A stretch of DNA of 64,000 nt from Dioscorea cayenensis subsp. rotundata (GCF_009730915.1 NC_052486.1:20861589-20925588); one strand, 5' to 3'. Shown: positions 36,931-49,193, numbered from the stretch's first letter. Made by a program: numbers and translations. The notes: generated from the letters alone by a model not told the origin.

Positions 36931-37620
36931 CAAGGTGAAGGACATCTTGAGTTGTTTTCTAATTTTATATTATTCTTACCTTGCTGTCTGTTATTGATAT
37001 GGTTTGTTTATACATGCAGTTGCGTTACTTGAAGAATGCTCAAGTCAAGGAATCAGTACCATTCTATGCAGAATTTGTTAATGAGCTCACTTGTTTTTTG
37101 TTGTTTGTTTATCATGGCAACTCATTGAAGTATCATATATTATCAATTGCATATGTTACTCTTTTCTTCCATGTAAAAGCATGCCTTTGTTTGACAAGGC
37201 ACTGATTGTGGTTTATAAAACATGTTTGACATTAACTGGTTAGTTATTTTGATGTGTTTAATTGAAAGGAGGAAGGCTTTTTAGGTATTGTTATGTGGTG
37301 GTAGTCATTGTTTTTAATGAAGGTGAGAAATTTATGAATTTGTCTTTCTGGATTTAGGTTTCTTTTTATATTATTTGGTTGGTGTTCAGGATGCGTGGAT
37401 GTATGTATAAGACTAGAATGTGGTACTCATATCTCTAAATTCATTAATTTGCTGAGATAATTCAAACTGCATTCTTGATGAAATTGCAATCTTGATAAAC
37501 AAACTGGGGATTTAATGTAAGCTGATTTGTATGGCTGTTATCCCATAAATTACAAATGGTAAGAGATTGGTGTCTATAATTTTCAAACAATCAGTCACAA
37601 AACAAAATTACAATTCTAGA

Positions 37621-37742
37621 ACACAGGTCAAGTTGCAGAACGTGGATCAGCATCAGCTTCCCTTGTGATTTGAATCTTTGCCCCAAAGTTGATTTGCAAA
37701 TTCTTGATTGTTTCACCAGATTTACCAATGAGAATACCAACC
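37621..37742 (-). pseudogene. Captured KH-domain exon fragment
   Basis: On the minus strand, after a good acceptor (CTTTGTTCAG), the sequence reads VGILIGKSGETIKNLQ, then INFGAKIQITREADADPR, then SAT and a stop where the family has an Arg codon (CGA to TGA). GKSGETIKNLQ is the GxxG core of a KH RNA-binding domain of the plant FUBP-like group. Only one partial exon with flanking intron sequence is present, so it was copied from genomic DNA rather than mRNA. It lies inside the MULE, downstream of the pheophytinase piece on the same strand. No function is expected; a chimeric minus-strand transcript is possible. Confidence 0.8.
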
Positions 37743-37949
37743 TGAACAAAGAACATTCATGATCAATTTCTGGAAAGGTAACTGTCCTTTTGGTGCAAAC
37801 ATTATGGATGCAAATAACAAGTATTGATGATGAACAATAACAACTAGCACTCAAGTTAATCATAGTTAGTAGAAAATCAATATAAACTTGCAACAGATAA
37901 ACGTCTTTAGATAGGAAAAAAAATACATTTTGAGGAGCAAAACTCATAA

Positions 37950-38645
37950 ACCTACACAAATTGTGGGTTGCATGCTGCGAAGTACGAAGGCACAAAACCT
38001 CCAAGTGAGTTGGCCACAAGGTACACCGGTTCACCAATAACCTAAATAATGACATATGAACACCGGTTCAAATTATTTTCAAGAAGATCTTTAGTCGGTG
38101 CCTCATTATTAGAATCCATTCAGTAAAGAAGCAAAATTTAAAAACAAAAAAAAAATGATTTGGAACGACCACATTTAGCGAAAAATGATGTTTGGTAATG
38201 CATCAAGAAATGTTTAGCAAAAATGAATAGAGACATAAATAGTTGACAAGCAGTATCCATAATCATGTAAGATGTAAGTAAATGAACATTAAAAATCAAT
38301 TAGAAAGCATCTACTATTACCAAACAAAAATAGAACTAATTCATAATCTTGATTAAAATAGTTTCAGCCAAAAACACAGAAAATATATATAAGATGTTGT
38401 AAACAAGAAACAAAACAATGTTATTTATGAAAAAAGGTAGAGACGGTAAGCAGAACAGGTTTATTCACATGTACCTCTTCTGTGAAATGTTTCACTTGGT
38501 CTTGCCACAAATCGATAGAGTAAACCAACTCATGTGCCCATGGTTCAGATTCATCTCCAAAGTTGTTTCCTAAAGATTTACAATCTAAACTATTCAATCG
38601 GTAACATGAAACCAAAGAACAACAGAAAGGCAGTGTCTCCATCAA
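37950..38645 (-). pseudogene. Captured pheophytinase-like gene fragment (two exons and an intron)
   Basis: Minus strand: an exon ending about 38475 encodes FGDESEPWAHELVYSIDLWQ then DQVKHFTEE, followed by a GTACAT donor. After about 430 bp and a TATTTAG acceptor (about 38044), the next exon encodes VIGEPVYLVANSLGGF then VPSYFAACNPQF and is cut off near 37950. This matches the alpha/beta-hydrolase region of pheophytinase (PPH/NYC3, the chloroplast enzyme that removes phytol from pheophytin during chlorophyll breakdown), including the nucleophile elbow around NSLGG. The retained intron shows DNA-level capture. The gene is far too short to work: it lacks the N-terminal half and the catalytic His region. 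Confidence 0.82.
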
Positions 38646-39050
38646 TCATGAACCAGAATTACTCAACTATTGACTGCAAAACACCGAATCTGAACATCAA
38701 ATCACATCAGTTAGTCCCCAGCAGTACAAATAGCTTCAAAGAAAGGATTTTTTCTCCAATTTAGAGACATGTCGAACTTGGTGAAGCCAAAGAAGTATTG
38801 TCTCAGAAAACATCGCATAATGGACACCAAAATACAAAAGAAAGTAGAAGTCATGGAATATGCCTGCAAGTACATTCACATTACAGAAAAAATTCAGAAA
38901 TTGAATTCATATTTCAACAAAGGCTCAGATCTTGCCCCTCTATTCTTTCGCATGGATAAACATGAATCAAGGGCTGCAACTAAAGTAGCCACGCCACCCA
39001 ATCTCTATTCTCTTTTATAGGGAAAATCATCATAGCCACAAAAATGATAA

Positions 39051-39096
39051 GAGTAATGCTATATAGAGCAAAGCAACCACACGAACCAGCCACATC
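39051..39096 (+). repeat. Extra internal copy of the MULE terminus
   Basis: GAGTAATGCTATATAGAGCA followed by AAGCAACCACACGAACCAGC repeats the left terminus in the same orientation, with a few differences. With the right terminus at 39891 it encloses an 841-bp unit with inverted ends. The 9 bp before it (AAATGATAA) do not match the right-hand duplication, so this unit did not insert here by itself. Confidence 0.85.
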
Positions 39097-39189
39097 GACA
39101 GTAATAAAATATCAAGCAATACAATCAAAACAGAGGCTCAGATTCAACAATAATGATTTTCTCCCATTCTTCCCTCGCCCTCTACAACA

Positions 39190-39891
39190 ATAATAGTAGC
39201 GGTTGCCTACTAGGCCATCCAAGCTACTATACCATCGTCGTAGAGAGAAAAGGGCAGGAGAGAAATTTTTAGGGCATCATTGCCTCTGTACCTGGTTTCA
39301 AGGCGAGCCGGGCTTTTTTCCCAAGAATTTCAGAGAACCAGCCACGCGATGTAGGAGAGAGGGAAATGGCACCGGGAGCAGCGTCGGGAGAGGGCTGGAG
39401 CGAGGGTGCTGGACTGGTTCATGTGGCTGTCGGGGACTCGTGCCGCAAGAGAGAGAAATCCGGCAGGAGAGAGGGCAACCGGCGGCCGGGAGAGCGATGC
39501 GGGAGAGAGGAAAATCGGCTTCCGGGAGAGCGATGCAGGAGAGAGGGACATCGGCTTCTGGGAGAGCGACGGCTTCCGGGAGAGCGATGCGGGAGAGAGG
39601 GACATCGGCTTCCGGGAGAGCGACGGCTTCCGAGAGAGCGATGCGGGAGAGAGGGACATCGGCGGCCTGGGTTTGGGGTTGCAGGAGAGAATAAAGATGA
39701 TAGAATGATAGAGAGAAGGGAGAGGAGGGGAAGCGGCGGCGGCACAAACATAACCCTAACCCTATTTCCTTTTTCATGATTATTTAAAAATAAAAATAAA
39801 ATTATCTCACCCACGTGAAGCAGCCACGTCACCAGCCACATCATTCGTGTGGCTGGTTCGTGTGGTTGCTTCGCGTTATATAGCATTACTC
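39190..39891 (-). repeat. MULE right terminal inverted repeat with subterminal tandem repeats
   Basis: Inverted counterpart of 34048-34740. The inner part holds about five copies of a 36-50 bp GC-rich unit (GGGAGAGCGATGCGGGAGAG), which produce long but meaningless open frames on both strands. Confidence 0.85.
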
Positions 39892-39900
39892 ATTTTATAT
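39892..39900 (+). repeat. MULE target-site duplication, right copy
   Basis: ATTTTATAT directly after the terminal CATTACTC; identical to 34039-34047. Confidence 0.93.
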
Positions 39901-41377
39901 ATGAATGATTATCACTTCTTTTATTTGGTGATATCATTTGGTTGTGGTTTTATTTTATAGTTGGTTATTTAATAATGTTAAACATTGTTTATTATATCAG
40001 TATAATCACCACTCCAATAGGTAGCTGGTATTTTATCAAATGTGAATCCTACCATGATATAATTGCTAGAGGTAATTTGGGGGAAAACATTAGAATTAAG
40101 TATTTTAATTACATAATGAAAGATTGATTAAAAACCACTACCTAATACAATGAATTATTACTCGAATGGTGAATATACAAACCCAAAATTAAATTCCTAT
40201 ATTAGTAGAACTGTTGTGGAAATGTGCAAATACTACTGAACACTGCAACAATATATGGATGGATCCAGGATTTTTGATTAGTGGGGGCAATGTTTACCAT
40301 ATATATTTTTATTTTTCAATTTTAATAGGGGCAAATGGTTAAAAAAAATGTAACTATATAAACAATATAAAATTTATGAGCATAGTGGACATTTCAAATT
40401 TTAGTGGAGGCAGCTACCATATAGATCGTCTTTGCAATATTGTACATTCAATTGGGTCTAATTTGTGAATGAATGTTACATAGCAAGAGGAATTTATTAA
40501 TTCAATTTAACTCATAGAAAATTTTTTGAGGCGTGTATGTGATAAAACTCTAATTACCTGAAATGATCCGTTTAAAATTAATAAATCCTTAAAAATTAAT
40601 AAGCCATTATAATTAATGTACTACTATACATGTTTATTTATTGATAAATCATTTATGGGTGACGTTTGTTGTCTTTATAAAAAAAAAAAAAAATTTAAAA
40701 AAAGTTTGATTATAGTGCAATGAAGATGGCATGAATTAATTTAGCAAGGGGAAGTTATTGACTTGTTTGGTCTATTTCCACCAAATTTGGTTGCTTGTGG
40801 CAACCAATTAATTAAATATATAAATATAGGTGCGAAACATAATTGAGTATTCAATCGTAAGCACATAGACATTTTGATTATTGCTTTTAATTGGGTTCAT
40901 TCACTAAAATGGTTCACACATGCATATGATTGATCTAGTTTTTTTATAATTAAAAAAATGCTATATCCTCTATATTTATAATAAATTTAAAAAATAAGGT
41001 TGATATATATTTTCCATACATTGAGATATTCCTGTATACACTCATGTTATTTACTTTGTAAAAACAAATAAAAAAATAAACTCAATAAACTTTTCTCTTA
41101 AAAAAATATCAATATAAAAAACAACAAATATAAAACCACACATCAAATAGAAACCCCATATATATGTATGAGGATGAGGTCTAGTCTTCTAAACACATCT
41201 GTAGATTAAAAATTTATTCTAGACACATCTATAGATTAAAAATTTACGAATGTCTAAAAGCATTCAACCCACACGTTTTCTCTTGTTTTTTCAAATATGT
41301 GGACATTCTTGTTGCAATTAATATTTATTATATATATAAAATATTAAAATCACACCACCTGCAAACCATCCAATTCA

Positions 41378-41415
<38 letters not shown>

Positions 41416-42017
41416 GCAAACCATTAATTGACATCCACTGTTACTAATCAAATCAAAAACAAAGAGCGCCGTAGATTTGACTCTCATAATCCACTTAAGC
41501 AAACCATTAATTGACATCCACTGTTACTAATCAAATCAAAAACAAAGAGTGCCGTAGATTCGACTCTCATAATCCACTTGAACTCCATACAATCAATCAT
41601 CTGTCCATTGATGGCCACATCTCCTACCAACATTATTAGGCTTATGTCATTAGAGTCATCATCAGGAGGCACAGACAAGGGTATGTTTTGAAAGATTTAA
41701 ATTTATGTAATTAAGTGACAAAAGATGATATAATACAAGAACTATATACGTAGGAAAAAGGCAAGGATATATAATGCAGAAAAACCAAAGAAGCTAGCTA
41801 GGGTTCATCAATTAATGTTTTGTTTGTCTTAATCACTAAGTAATTTTTCTTGAGTGCTGAATCCTGTTACTAGATGGTGAATGCTGCTTGACTTAAAAAG
41901 GCTATGTTTTGTCATGGATTCTCTTAAACTAATGGGGGATAACAAAGACTAATTGTGGCTTGTAGCTAGACATGAAGAAGGGCTTTTCAAGATAAACGAC
42001 CTTTCAAAGCTTGATAG
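39901..42017. other. AT-rich intergenic DNA
   Basis: No gene seen. A patch at 40255-40440 (GGATCCAGGATTTTTGATTA, GTGGGGGCAA, later TTAGTGGAGGCAG) resembles the degenerate end of a DNA element. An (AAT)n run is at 41380-41413. Confidence 0.5.
41413..41577. repeat. 83-bp tandem duplication
   Basis: Two nearly identical head-to-tail copies, 41413-41495 and 41496-41577, each starting TAAGCAAACCATTAATTGAC and differing at a few bases (GAGCGCC/GAGTGCC, ATTTGAC/ATTCGAC). Adjacent to an (AAT)n microsatellite. Confidence 0.9.
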
Positions 42018-42032
42018 AAATACATGTTTTAG

Positions 42033-42266
42033 TGCCAACGACCTTCGGGTCTATTGGTATATAGGTCGCCGATAGAGCTCTCACCGAGTGGTGAGAGTTC
42101 GATTCTCGGCTGAGGGCACATTTCTGGGAGTTGTGAATAGTGGTTGTGTACGGGTGGTTCCAGCGCCCACGTGAGCGCGGCCCCGTCCCCACTTATTCCA
42201 CCGAGGCTTGTGCACGCCCCTGGGGTCTCTAGTGGGTTCGCCCCGCTCTTCTTCCTCAAAAAAAAA
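42033..42266 (+). mobile_element. tRNA-derived SINE with target-site duplication
   Basis: It starts TGCCAACGACCTTCGGGTC, has Pol III promoter boxes (A-like TATTGGTATATAGGTCGC; B-like GAGTTCGATTCTCGG at about 42104) and a GC-rich body ending in a CTTCCTC then poly-A tail. The bases TACATGTTTTAG occur directly before it (42021-42032) and directly after the A-tail (42267-42278), a 12-bp or slightly longer duplication made by LINE-type insertion. Non-coding; it would depend on LINE reverse transcriptase. Confidence 0.9.
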
Positions 42267-42278
42267 TACATGTTTTAG

Positions 42279-42922
42279 CAATTATTAATGTAATAGAAAA
42301 GTAATAATGTGATTAACTTTCATGCAAAAGTCAAAAGTTCGACTCTGTTTTAAAGCTTGAGAATTTGAGGTGTGTTTGTCGTAACTTGTTCATATTGCCA
42401 AAGTTTTATAAGGCAATTCATTGTAATCATGATATATGTACATATAAATGCATCATCAACACCGTCACATGTCCATTAATCAATAAATAACAATTTTATT
42501 ATTATTATTTTATTTTTTATTTTTATTTTTTTACTTGTTTGCTAGAGAAAATGTGGTGATCTCCTCAATTTTTTTCTTGCTTGTTTGCTTGTTGGAGAAA
42601 CCATAGTGATCTCCTTAATTTCTTTTCTTCCTTAGTTTCTTCTTCCTCTCTTCTTATGGTTTCTTCTATGGTTTTTCTTTCTTTCTAAAAGGACAAAGGG
42701 TTACACAATCACGAAGGATTTGAACCGATAAGATATAATTAATGTTTGTTTTTCTTATCTTATTTTTATTTTTATTTTTTTATAAATATGGACAAATCAC
42801 AAATCTTCAATTTTTGAATCGGGAGGGATTCATATCCTCAATTATTGACTTTGGAGGAGAATGAAATCACTCTCCAATTGTATAGGTGGTAGATTTATGA
42901 TGGTTCAGACATCTCTCTTTTG

Positions 42923-42987
<65 letters not shown>

Positions 42988-43300
42988 TTCATTTTTTCTG
43001 ATTTTTAAAAAATAACAATTTTTAAACAACAATCTTTTTATTTGTATATATAAAATATTTAATAAAAACATTTTTTTTTTTTGGGATAAATTGTATCATG
43101 TTCATTTATCCAACTAATAGTGACAACTCCTACGGTGTATAAACTGAATGATGAGTACAAAAACAAATCAAAGTTTTTTACTTCAATAGCTAAATATCAA
43201 AACAAATGAAAACTTTGATTTATCTCTGAAACAATAATGAGACCTAAATTACAGTATAGGAAATATTTAAACCTCAGTTATCTCTAATAGACAAATTAGT
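42279..43300. other. AT-rich intergenic DNA
   Basis: No gene seen; a long (TA)n run at about 42928-42983 and CTT/TTATT-type repeats. Confidence 0.6.
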
Positions 43301-43439
43301 TTTTTTTAAAAAAAAACAAAGCAAACAACAACTATTTATTAGAACAAACTGAAAGTATACAAACTAGAGAATAAAAATACAACACACGACCAAAACAAGC
43401 AACCTAAAAACAACAGCTAAACATAGGCACAACAACTAG

Positions 43440-46400
43440 AAATTAAAGCCAGCTTCATCAACAACCTTCATGAGCCATCTTGGCTTTTCTAAACCTTTGT
43501 GAAACAAGGATGTGGGAACTGAATTAATTCCATGAAAAGCAATAGATCCAGCCAGACAATTCCAATTCCGCGAAATATGCGTGATAGTGTAGTTTCTCAA
43601 AGGCAAATGCAGCTGTCGAAGATCAGTGATTGCACCATGAGCCAGCCAATCAGTCATACAAGGTCAACCATCCAACACCTTTGTGATGTCTGAGGAGCTG
43701 GTAAAAATCCCAGAAATGTTAAAGTTTTCCATCTGAGCACAATGCAATGCTATATTCAAAGCTTTAACTTCAGCATCCAAGTTTGAGAAATGCAACACTT
43801 GGCAACAACCTGCAAGAACAATATTAAAATTAGCATCCACGAATATAAAACCAGCTCAACCAATATCTGTGTCATTAGAGCCATCAAAACCAATTGATGC
43901 AACATAAACACAATAAGTTCCAGGAGTTGGTCTGTTCATAATGTAAAACCGTCTACCCATCTGTGCCAAAGGCAGAGATCTATATTCCTTAACATGCTCC
44001 AAAACTTCATAAGTAATCTAAGTAAAATTGGGGCGTTGATTCCTGAAAATTTGATTGCACCGAGCTTTCCAAATAAGCCATATATTAGCAACAATTATGG
44101 AGGCTTTAAAAATAAAGGAGTTAGAGTACTATAACTCAAGCCAATTACCAGATGAAATAAGGTTTGTGAACATCAAGGAATAGCCAGAAAGATTAGCAAT
44201 TCTGTTCTAAAGTAACTAAGTCATAGAACAAAAATAAAATATGTGCTCAGCCGATTCATTTTCTAACCCACAAAATACACATGGAGCAACTGGACCCAGG
44301 TTAATAGCATTGAGATAATCATAAGTTTTGATTCTGCCATGAAGCAGAAGCCAAACAAAAAATTTAGCTCTGGGAGAAGCATGAATCCTCCAAAGATTTC
44401 TCCATACAATCCAATGGTCAGTCTGAGAATGTGTGCTACTGAAATAAGAATACACAGTAGCAGTAATATGATTTTTTCTAGTCCAAGGAAACCAGACCCA
44501 AAGGTTAGGAGCCTGAGGATAAATATTTCCATGACTGATGATAGGAGAATCAAAGTTATGCCCAAAAATATCAGACAGATCATTAAAGCACTAGTTACCA
44601 TTGTGAATGCAGACATTCAGATTAAAGTTTTCAAAATCAAGGTCCATATTAAAAAAAAGTTGGCTTAAACGCAATCAAGATTTCAAAAAACCAAGGATCA
44701 TAAAGAAAGAAAACAGTCACAAGATTCACAGATTGCATCCATAAACTGGATCTGATTTCAATTGCAACCTTGCAAAGACCCCTATAAAACAAAGAAACAT
44801 TGGCAAGGATATTGGAATGCCAAAGGTTCAACATTCCATATTTAGAAATTAAAATATCCACCCCAGAAAATTTGCTTGCAATTCAAATAGTTCATAGCAT
44901 TTTTGGCCATCAAAGAAATTTTGGCTAAACGAAGATTCCTAATTCTAACGCCTCCATCAGCTTTATCAAGTATAGTATCATGCCAATTAACTAGAGGGAT
45001 GCCACTACCATTGTCACAGTTAGTCCAAAGGATTTCCCTAGCACATCTAGAAATCTTATCAAGGATACTATCAAGAATAGGATAAACTGAAAGATAATAG
45101 ACTGGCAAAGCCATAAGAATGCTATTAATTAAAATAACTTACCCAGGCTTAGACAGCATTGATCTCTGCCAACCACCTGTAACCCTATTCACTTTATCCA
45201 ACATGGGCTGAAAACAAGCCATCGCCAAACCTCTTGTAAGAAATGAGAATACCCAAATAAACAAAATGATAAGTGCAAATGGAAATGTTCAAAATAGCCT
45301 GAATACTATTGGCAACCCTTTTATTAAACCAATGAGGAACAAATAAGTTGGATTTTAAAAGATTTGGAGTCTAACCAGTCAAAGAGGTATAAATATCGAA
45401 ACACATCTTAACATTTCTGTCAGCTCTCCGGGTGGCATGGGTAACAATGATTAAATCATCAGCATACATAAGATGATTGAAATCATTCCTCAAAAAAAGA
45501 CACCAACCTGGAATTAAGTTTAGATTGCGAGCATAATTAAGAATGTGGGATAAATTTTGGGAAACAAGAATAAAAGATAAGGAGAAAGGGGTTCTCCTTG
45601 TCTAACACCTCTAGAAGGCGTAATCAATCGAGAAGGTTTACCATTAATCAGAAAAGAAAAGGAGACAAAGTCAAGGCAACCTCTAATCCAAGAAATCCAA
45701 ATGTTAGGAAAACCCATACGGGGTAAAGTGACAAGAATAAAATCCCATCTCAAGGTATCATAAGCCTTCTCAATATCCACATTGATCACCATCCTAGGGG
45801 GTTAGAGCGATCATGATTCATAGGTTTCAAACCACTCTTGGATAGTAATAATATTATCCAAAGGAGTTTGACCAGCTATAAAACCACATTGCTCCTTACT
45901 AACCAAGGAATCCAAAATAGGTTTCAAACGATTATCCAAAATTTTGGTAACAATCTTGTAACAAACATTACAAAGCAAAATAGGCCGAAAATCATAACCA
46001 TTCCTAGGGTGCTCTTTCTTCGGAATTAAGGTCACAAAAGTTTTACCCTAAGCTAGAGCATAGAAGCAGTCAACATAAAGTGATTAATAGTAGCAAATAA
46101 ATCATCTCCTAAATCATCCCAAAAAAACTTGTAAAATTCTGCATTGAAACCATCTGGTCCAGAGCTTTTACCATCAGCAAGGGAATTGAGGGTAGAGAAA
46201 ATTTCATCTTTAGTAATATCTCTCGTAAGATAGTCACAATCAACTGGTTCATGCCAAAGATTGGAGTAAAAGTTAATAAAGGAATCCTCAATATGATCAT
46301 GGTCTACCAACAAAAGCCCATCATCATTCTCTAAACAATAAATCCGATTAGAATGGCCATGAACTCTAGCAGTATTATGAAAAACCTAATGTTTCTATCC

Positions 46401-47490
46401 CCATCATGAGCCCACATCATCTTGGCTCTTTAAGCCCATCTAATTGAATTTTGTCTAAGATAAGCATTGTACTTATTCTAAAGAGTCCTATACTCAACAT
46501 AATCTTCATCAGAAAGGAGCTGGTTCATATCATCAGTTTCAAGAGCTTGGATTTGAAGTTCAGTTTTCTTAATAGCCGAATCAAGAGCACTTAAACCAGA
46601 TTTTTTTCACAAGTAAAACAAAGTTTTTAATGCCAGCCAACATATGAGCAAAATTATGCATAGGAGATGAATGCGCCCTAAAGACGAGCATTTCAAACAA
46701 CAGAGAGGTACTCCACATGTTTAAACCAAAAATTTTCAAACAGAAAAATCTTACAAAAAAAAAAAACAAGTACTGTTAGACATATTTAAAAGTAAGTTGG
46801 AATGATCAGAGGAAATTTTAGGCAAATGAGTAAGTTTATAATTATTAAAGAGAGTGGTCCAATATAAGTTGATCAAGCATCAGTCCAAACGAACCAACCG
46901 CCGAGCTTGCCCACTTTAACCATTGCACCAGGAAAATATATTACCGATGAAATCAATATCTAATAAAGCATTCTCAGTGATGAAATCTGAAAAAAGAAGA
47001 GCCGTAATTGCTAGCATAATAACGAAAAGGCCCACCCTTTTGCTCATTAGGGGAAGTGATCGAATTAAAGTCACCCACAATTAACCAAGGAATATTAATG
47101 CTAAACATACAAGATAATTCTTCCAAAGAAGTCTTTGGATAGCCATACAATGACCATTGTAGACTACTGAAATTACCCAGTGCTTTTGCATAGCCGAAGT
47201 GATGACTTGGTGTAAGGCTAATTTTGATCTGACAATTGGAGTAACAAAACCAATTTCCTTAAGCCGTAAACAAATAATCCCACCTGAGTATCCTTCTGCT
47301 TCAATAGCAGCATGGTTCCACTTTACAAAAAACCTACTTCAAAAATGATTAAGTCTAGCATTATCAGCTCTCGATTCAACTAAGCACATTAATTGAAGTA
47401 TATGGTCTTGCATAAGTCTCCAGGTTCGATTTCAAGTATCCAAGCCAGTGACACCCCTGCAATTCTAGCACACTATATTAATTGAGTTCA
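43440..47490 (-). pseudogene. LINE ORF2 (endonuclease / reverse transcriptase / RNase H), decayed
   Basis: From the N-terminus: an APE-type endonuclease region at about 47490-46850 (NSINIV, then WNHAAIEAEGYSGGI, SDHSNLLL); reverse transcriptase with SLADGKSSGPDGFNAEFYKF (about 46150-46190), MTLIPKKEHPRNGYDFRPIL (46035), VINVDIEKAYDTLRWDF (45780), GVRQGEPLSPYLLF (about 45590) and the catalytic LMYADDLIIV (about 45450-45480); a zf-RVT segment at 44216-44455 (CVFCGLENESAEHIFYFC); and an RNase H domain at about 43920-43500 (FDGSNDTD, DAEVKALN, SSSD). It normally nicks and reverse-transcribes at the target. Many frameshifts and stops make it non-functional. Confidence 0.9.
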
Positions 47491-48591
47491 TGATAAATAT
47501 AATAAAAAGCATAGAACCAAAGAAAGAAATAAATAAGGAAAGTAAACAATCGGTCATGATAAACTGCTAGTTAACTCCCGCCAGTACTAATATCCAGTTT
47601 GCATTTTTTGTGGGTCGCAGAGGTTAAAGCCTGATTCCTGCGAGCTAGAGCCTCCTTCCTCAATCCATACTGAAATTGTCCTAAAGTGCCTCTGATTCCT
47701 CCATCCCTTCCATTTCTTCTTCCGAATCAGTAGAGTTGGAATCACCACTATTTTTTGCATCCGAAGCCAAGGCCACAATCACTCTATTCATTGTGTCTTG
47801 GTGCTCTCCATCAACATCACTAGCCTAAAGGCCGGGGGATGGAGAGGACCTCGAAATAGGTTTGGAGCTAGTTGTACCAATGGGCTTCGGGTAAGGGGCC
47901 GACCTGACATGATGGCTTCTTCTCCTAGAAGAGAAGAGATTAGACGGGCGCCTAGAATACTCCGGCCTAGCTTCAAGAGCCGTTGAAAGAGTGATGTCTT
48001 TCTCCTGACCGTTAGATTGGAGTGAATCTGAAGAAACATTATCACAAGGCCTATCAGTTCCCATCAAGACATCAAGGGTAGGTGAAAGGCCACCATGTTC
48101 CACAGGAGACTGAGAAGACACAGTATGGGGATTTGGCGCATACATGCCGACCCCTATGGAATCCTCCACCATGTGCCGAGTGAACACCTCCTCTAATCTC
48201 CACGTGGAGATCATGCCCTAAACCATCCTCTAACTGTACTTTGGAATCCTTCGAGGTCACATGCACATCACGTGATAGGCCACCACGCGCACCACCACAT
48301 CCATGGCAACGTCCTCGCCGGTGGGCCACCACCATCTAGGAGCCAAACTCAAGATCCTCTACAATTTCTTCCACCACATGCTGTTCAGAAGGTTGATGTT
48401 CAACTTCCATGGTCATCGTTTGTCTACCTTCCCCTAGAGTGCCACAGCCTCTGATACCGGCTTGGCCGAAATCCAGACTAGGTATCAGAGAGGGCACCAC
48501 CTTGAGGAGCATCACGGCGACAACCACAAGAAGCATCACCATATCCCACTAAACTGCATCTATAGCAAAATTGGTAGCTTATCATACAAAA

Positions 48592-49193
48592 CCCATGTTT
48601 TGAAACCCCGGTTGACCCGGCCGGTTCAACCCGGTTGAACTGGACCAGGTCAAGAAACCGGGTGAGGTCGGGGTACAGTGTTGACCTGGTTGAGTACCCT
48701 GTGAACCAGCTGACCCAGCCCGGTCAAACCGGGTCAACCCAATTATATTATTATATGTTTAAAACTAAAACTTTAAATAATAAATATGTAAGTACAGGAA
48801 GGTATGTATAAAATTTGCTTCAAAATCAAAACTCAATGCCTGATGCCTGAGTTTTATTATTTTTAGATTGTATTGTGAAACTTAAAAGCTTGTATTGTAT
48901 TATTTTTTTTATTTATTATTATGCTGTATTTTGTTTAAATTTATATTTAGGGTATTAAATTAATATTTATAAATTATAAGAAAAACTATTTATTTGTAGA
49001 ACTTTTCCATTGTTATTTTTAAAAATTTTTATTACCTTATAATAATTATTTTTTATATTTATATATAATTAAATTTATAAAAACATATATTATATTTATG
49101 ACCGGGCCAACCCGGTTCGACTTCGGTTCAACCATTGACCCATGACCCGGAAGCTTTTCTAGGTCATACCGCTGGGTCGGGTTTCAAAACATT
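48592..49193. mobile_element. hAT-like MITE (602 bp) inside the LINE ORF1
   Basis: Flanked by the 8-bp direct repeat ATACAAAA (48584-48591 and 49194-49201), the duplication size of hAT elements. Terminal inverted repeats contain CATGTTTTGAAACCC (left) and, at the right end inverted, AATGTTTTGAAACCC. GC-rich subterminal CCGGTTGAACC/CCGGGTCAACC motifs occur on both sides of an AT-rich core. Non-coding. Confidence 0.88.

Larger units (their letters stand above)
34048..39891. mobile_element. Mutator-like element (FAR1/Jittery type) that has captured gene fragments
   Basis: A complete 5844-bp element. The termini are long inverted repeats: the first 110 bp, starting GAGTAATGCTATATAACGCG, are virtually identical at both ends. 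Similarity continues through about 500-700 bp of GC-rich subterminal tandem repeats (34200-34730 against 39190-39720 inverted; unit built on GCATCGCTCTCCCGG). A perfect 9-bp duplication ATTTTATAT flanks it, the hallmark of Mutator transposition. Inside, left to right: a broken FAR1-type transposase gene (+), fragments of a KH-domain gene and a pheophytinase gene (-), and an extra internal copy of the terminus at 39051. Near-identical ends and a perfect duplication suggest recent movement. Since its own transposase is broken, it was probably moved in trans. Confidence 0.95.

Noticed and set aside
37591-38055. A single 154-residue minus-strand protein
   Set aside because: The frame runs through introns of the captured KH and pheophytinase pieces; the real homologous segments lie in other frames.
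39190-39660. CRISPR-like array of regularly spaced repeats
   Set aside because: Eukaryotic transposon subterminal tandem repeats without unique spacers.
39203-39886. Long repetitive ORFs rich in Arg/Gly/Glu or Ser/Pro on both strands
   Set aside because: They are produced by GC-rich subterminal tandem repeats of the MULE, open in several frames at once.
42033-42120. A tRNA gene
   Set aside because: It has A and B boxes but no cloverleaf; body, A-tail and target duplication show a SINE.
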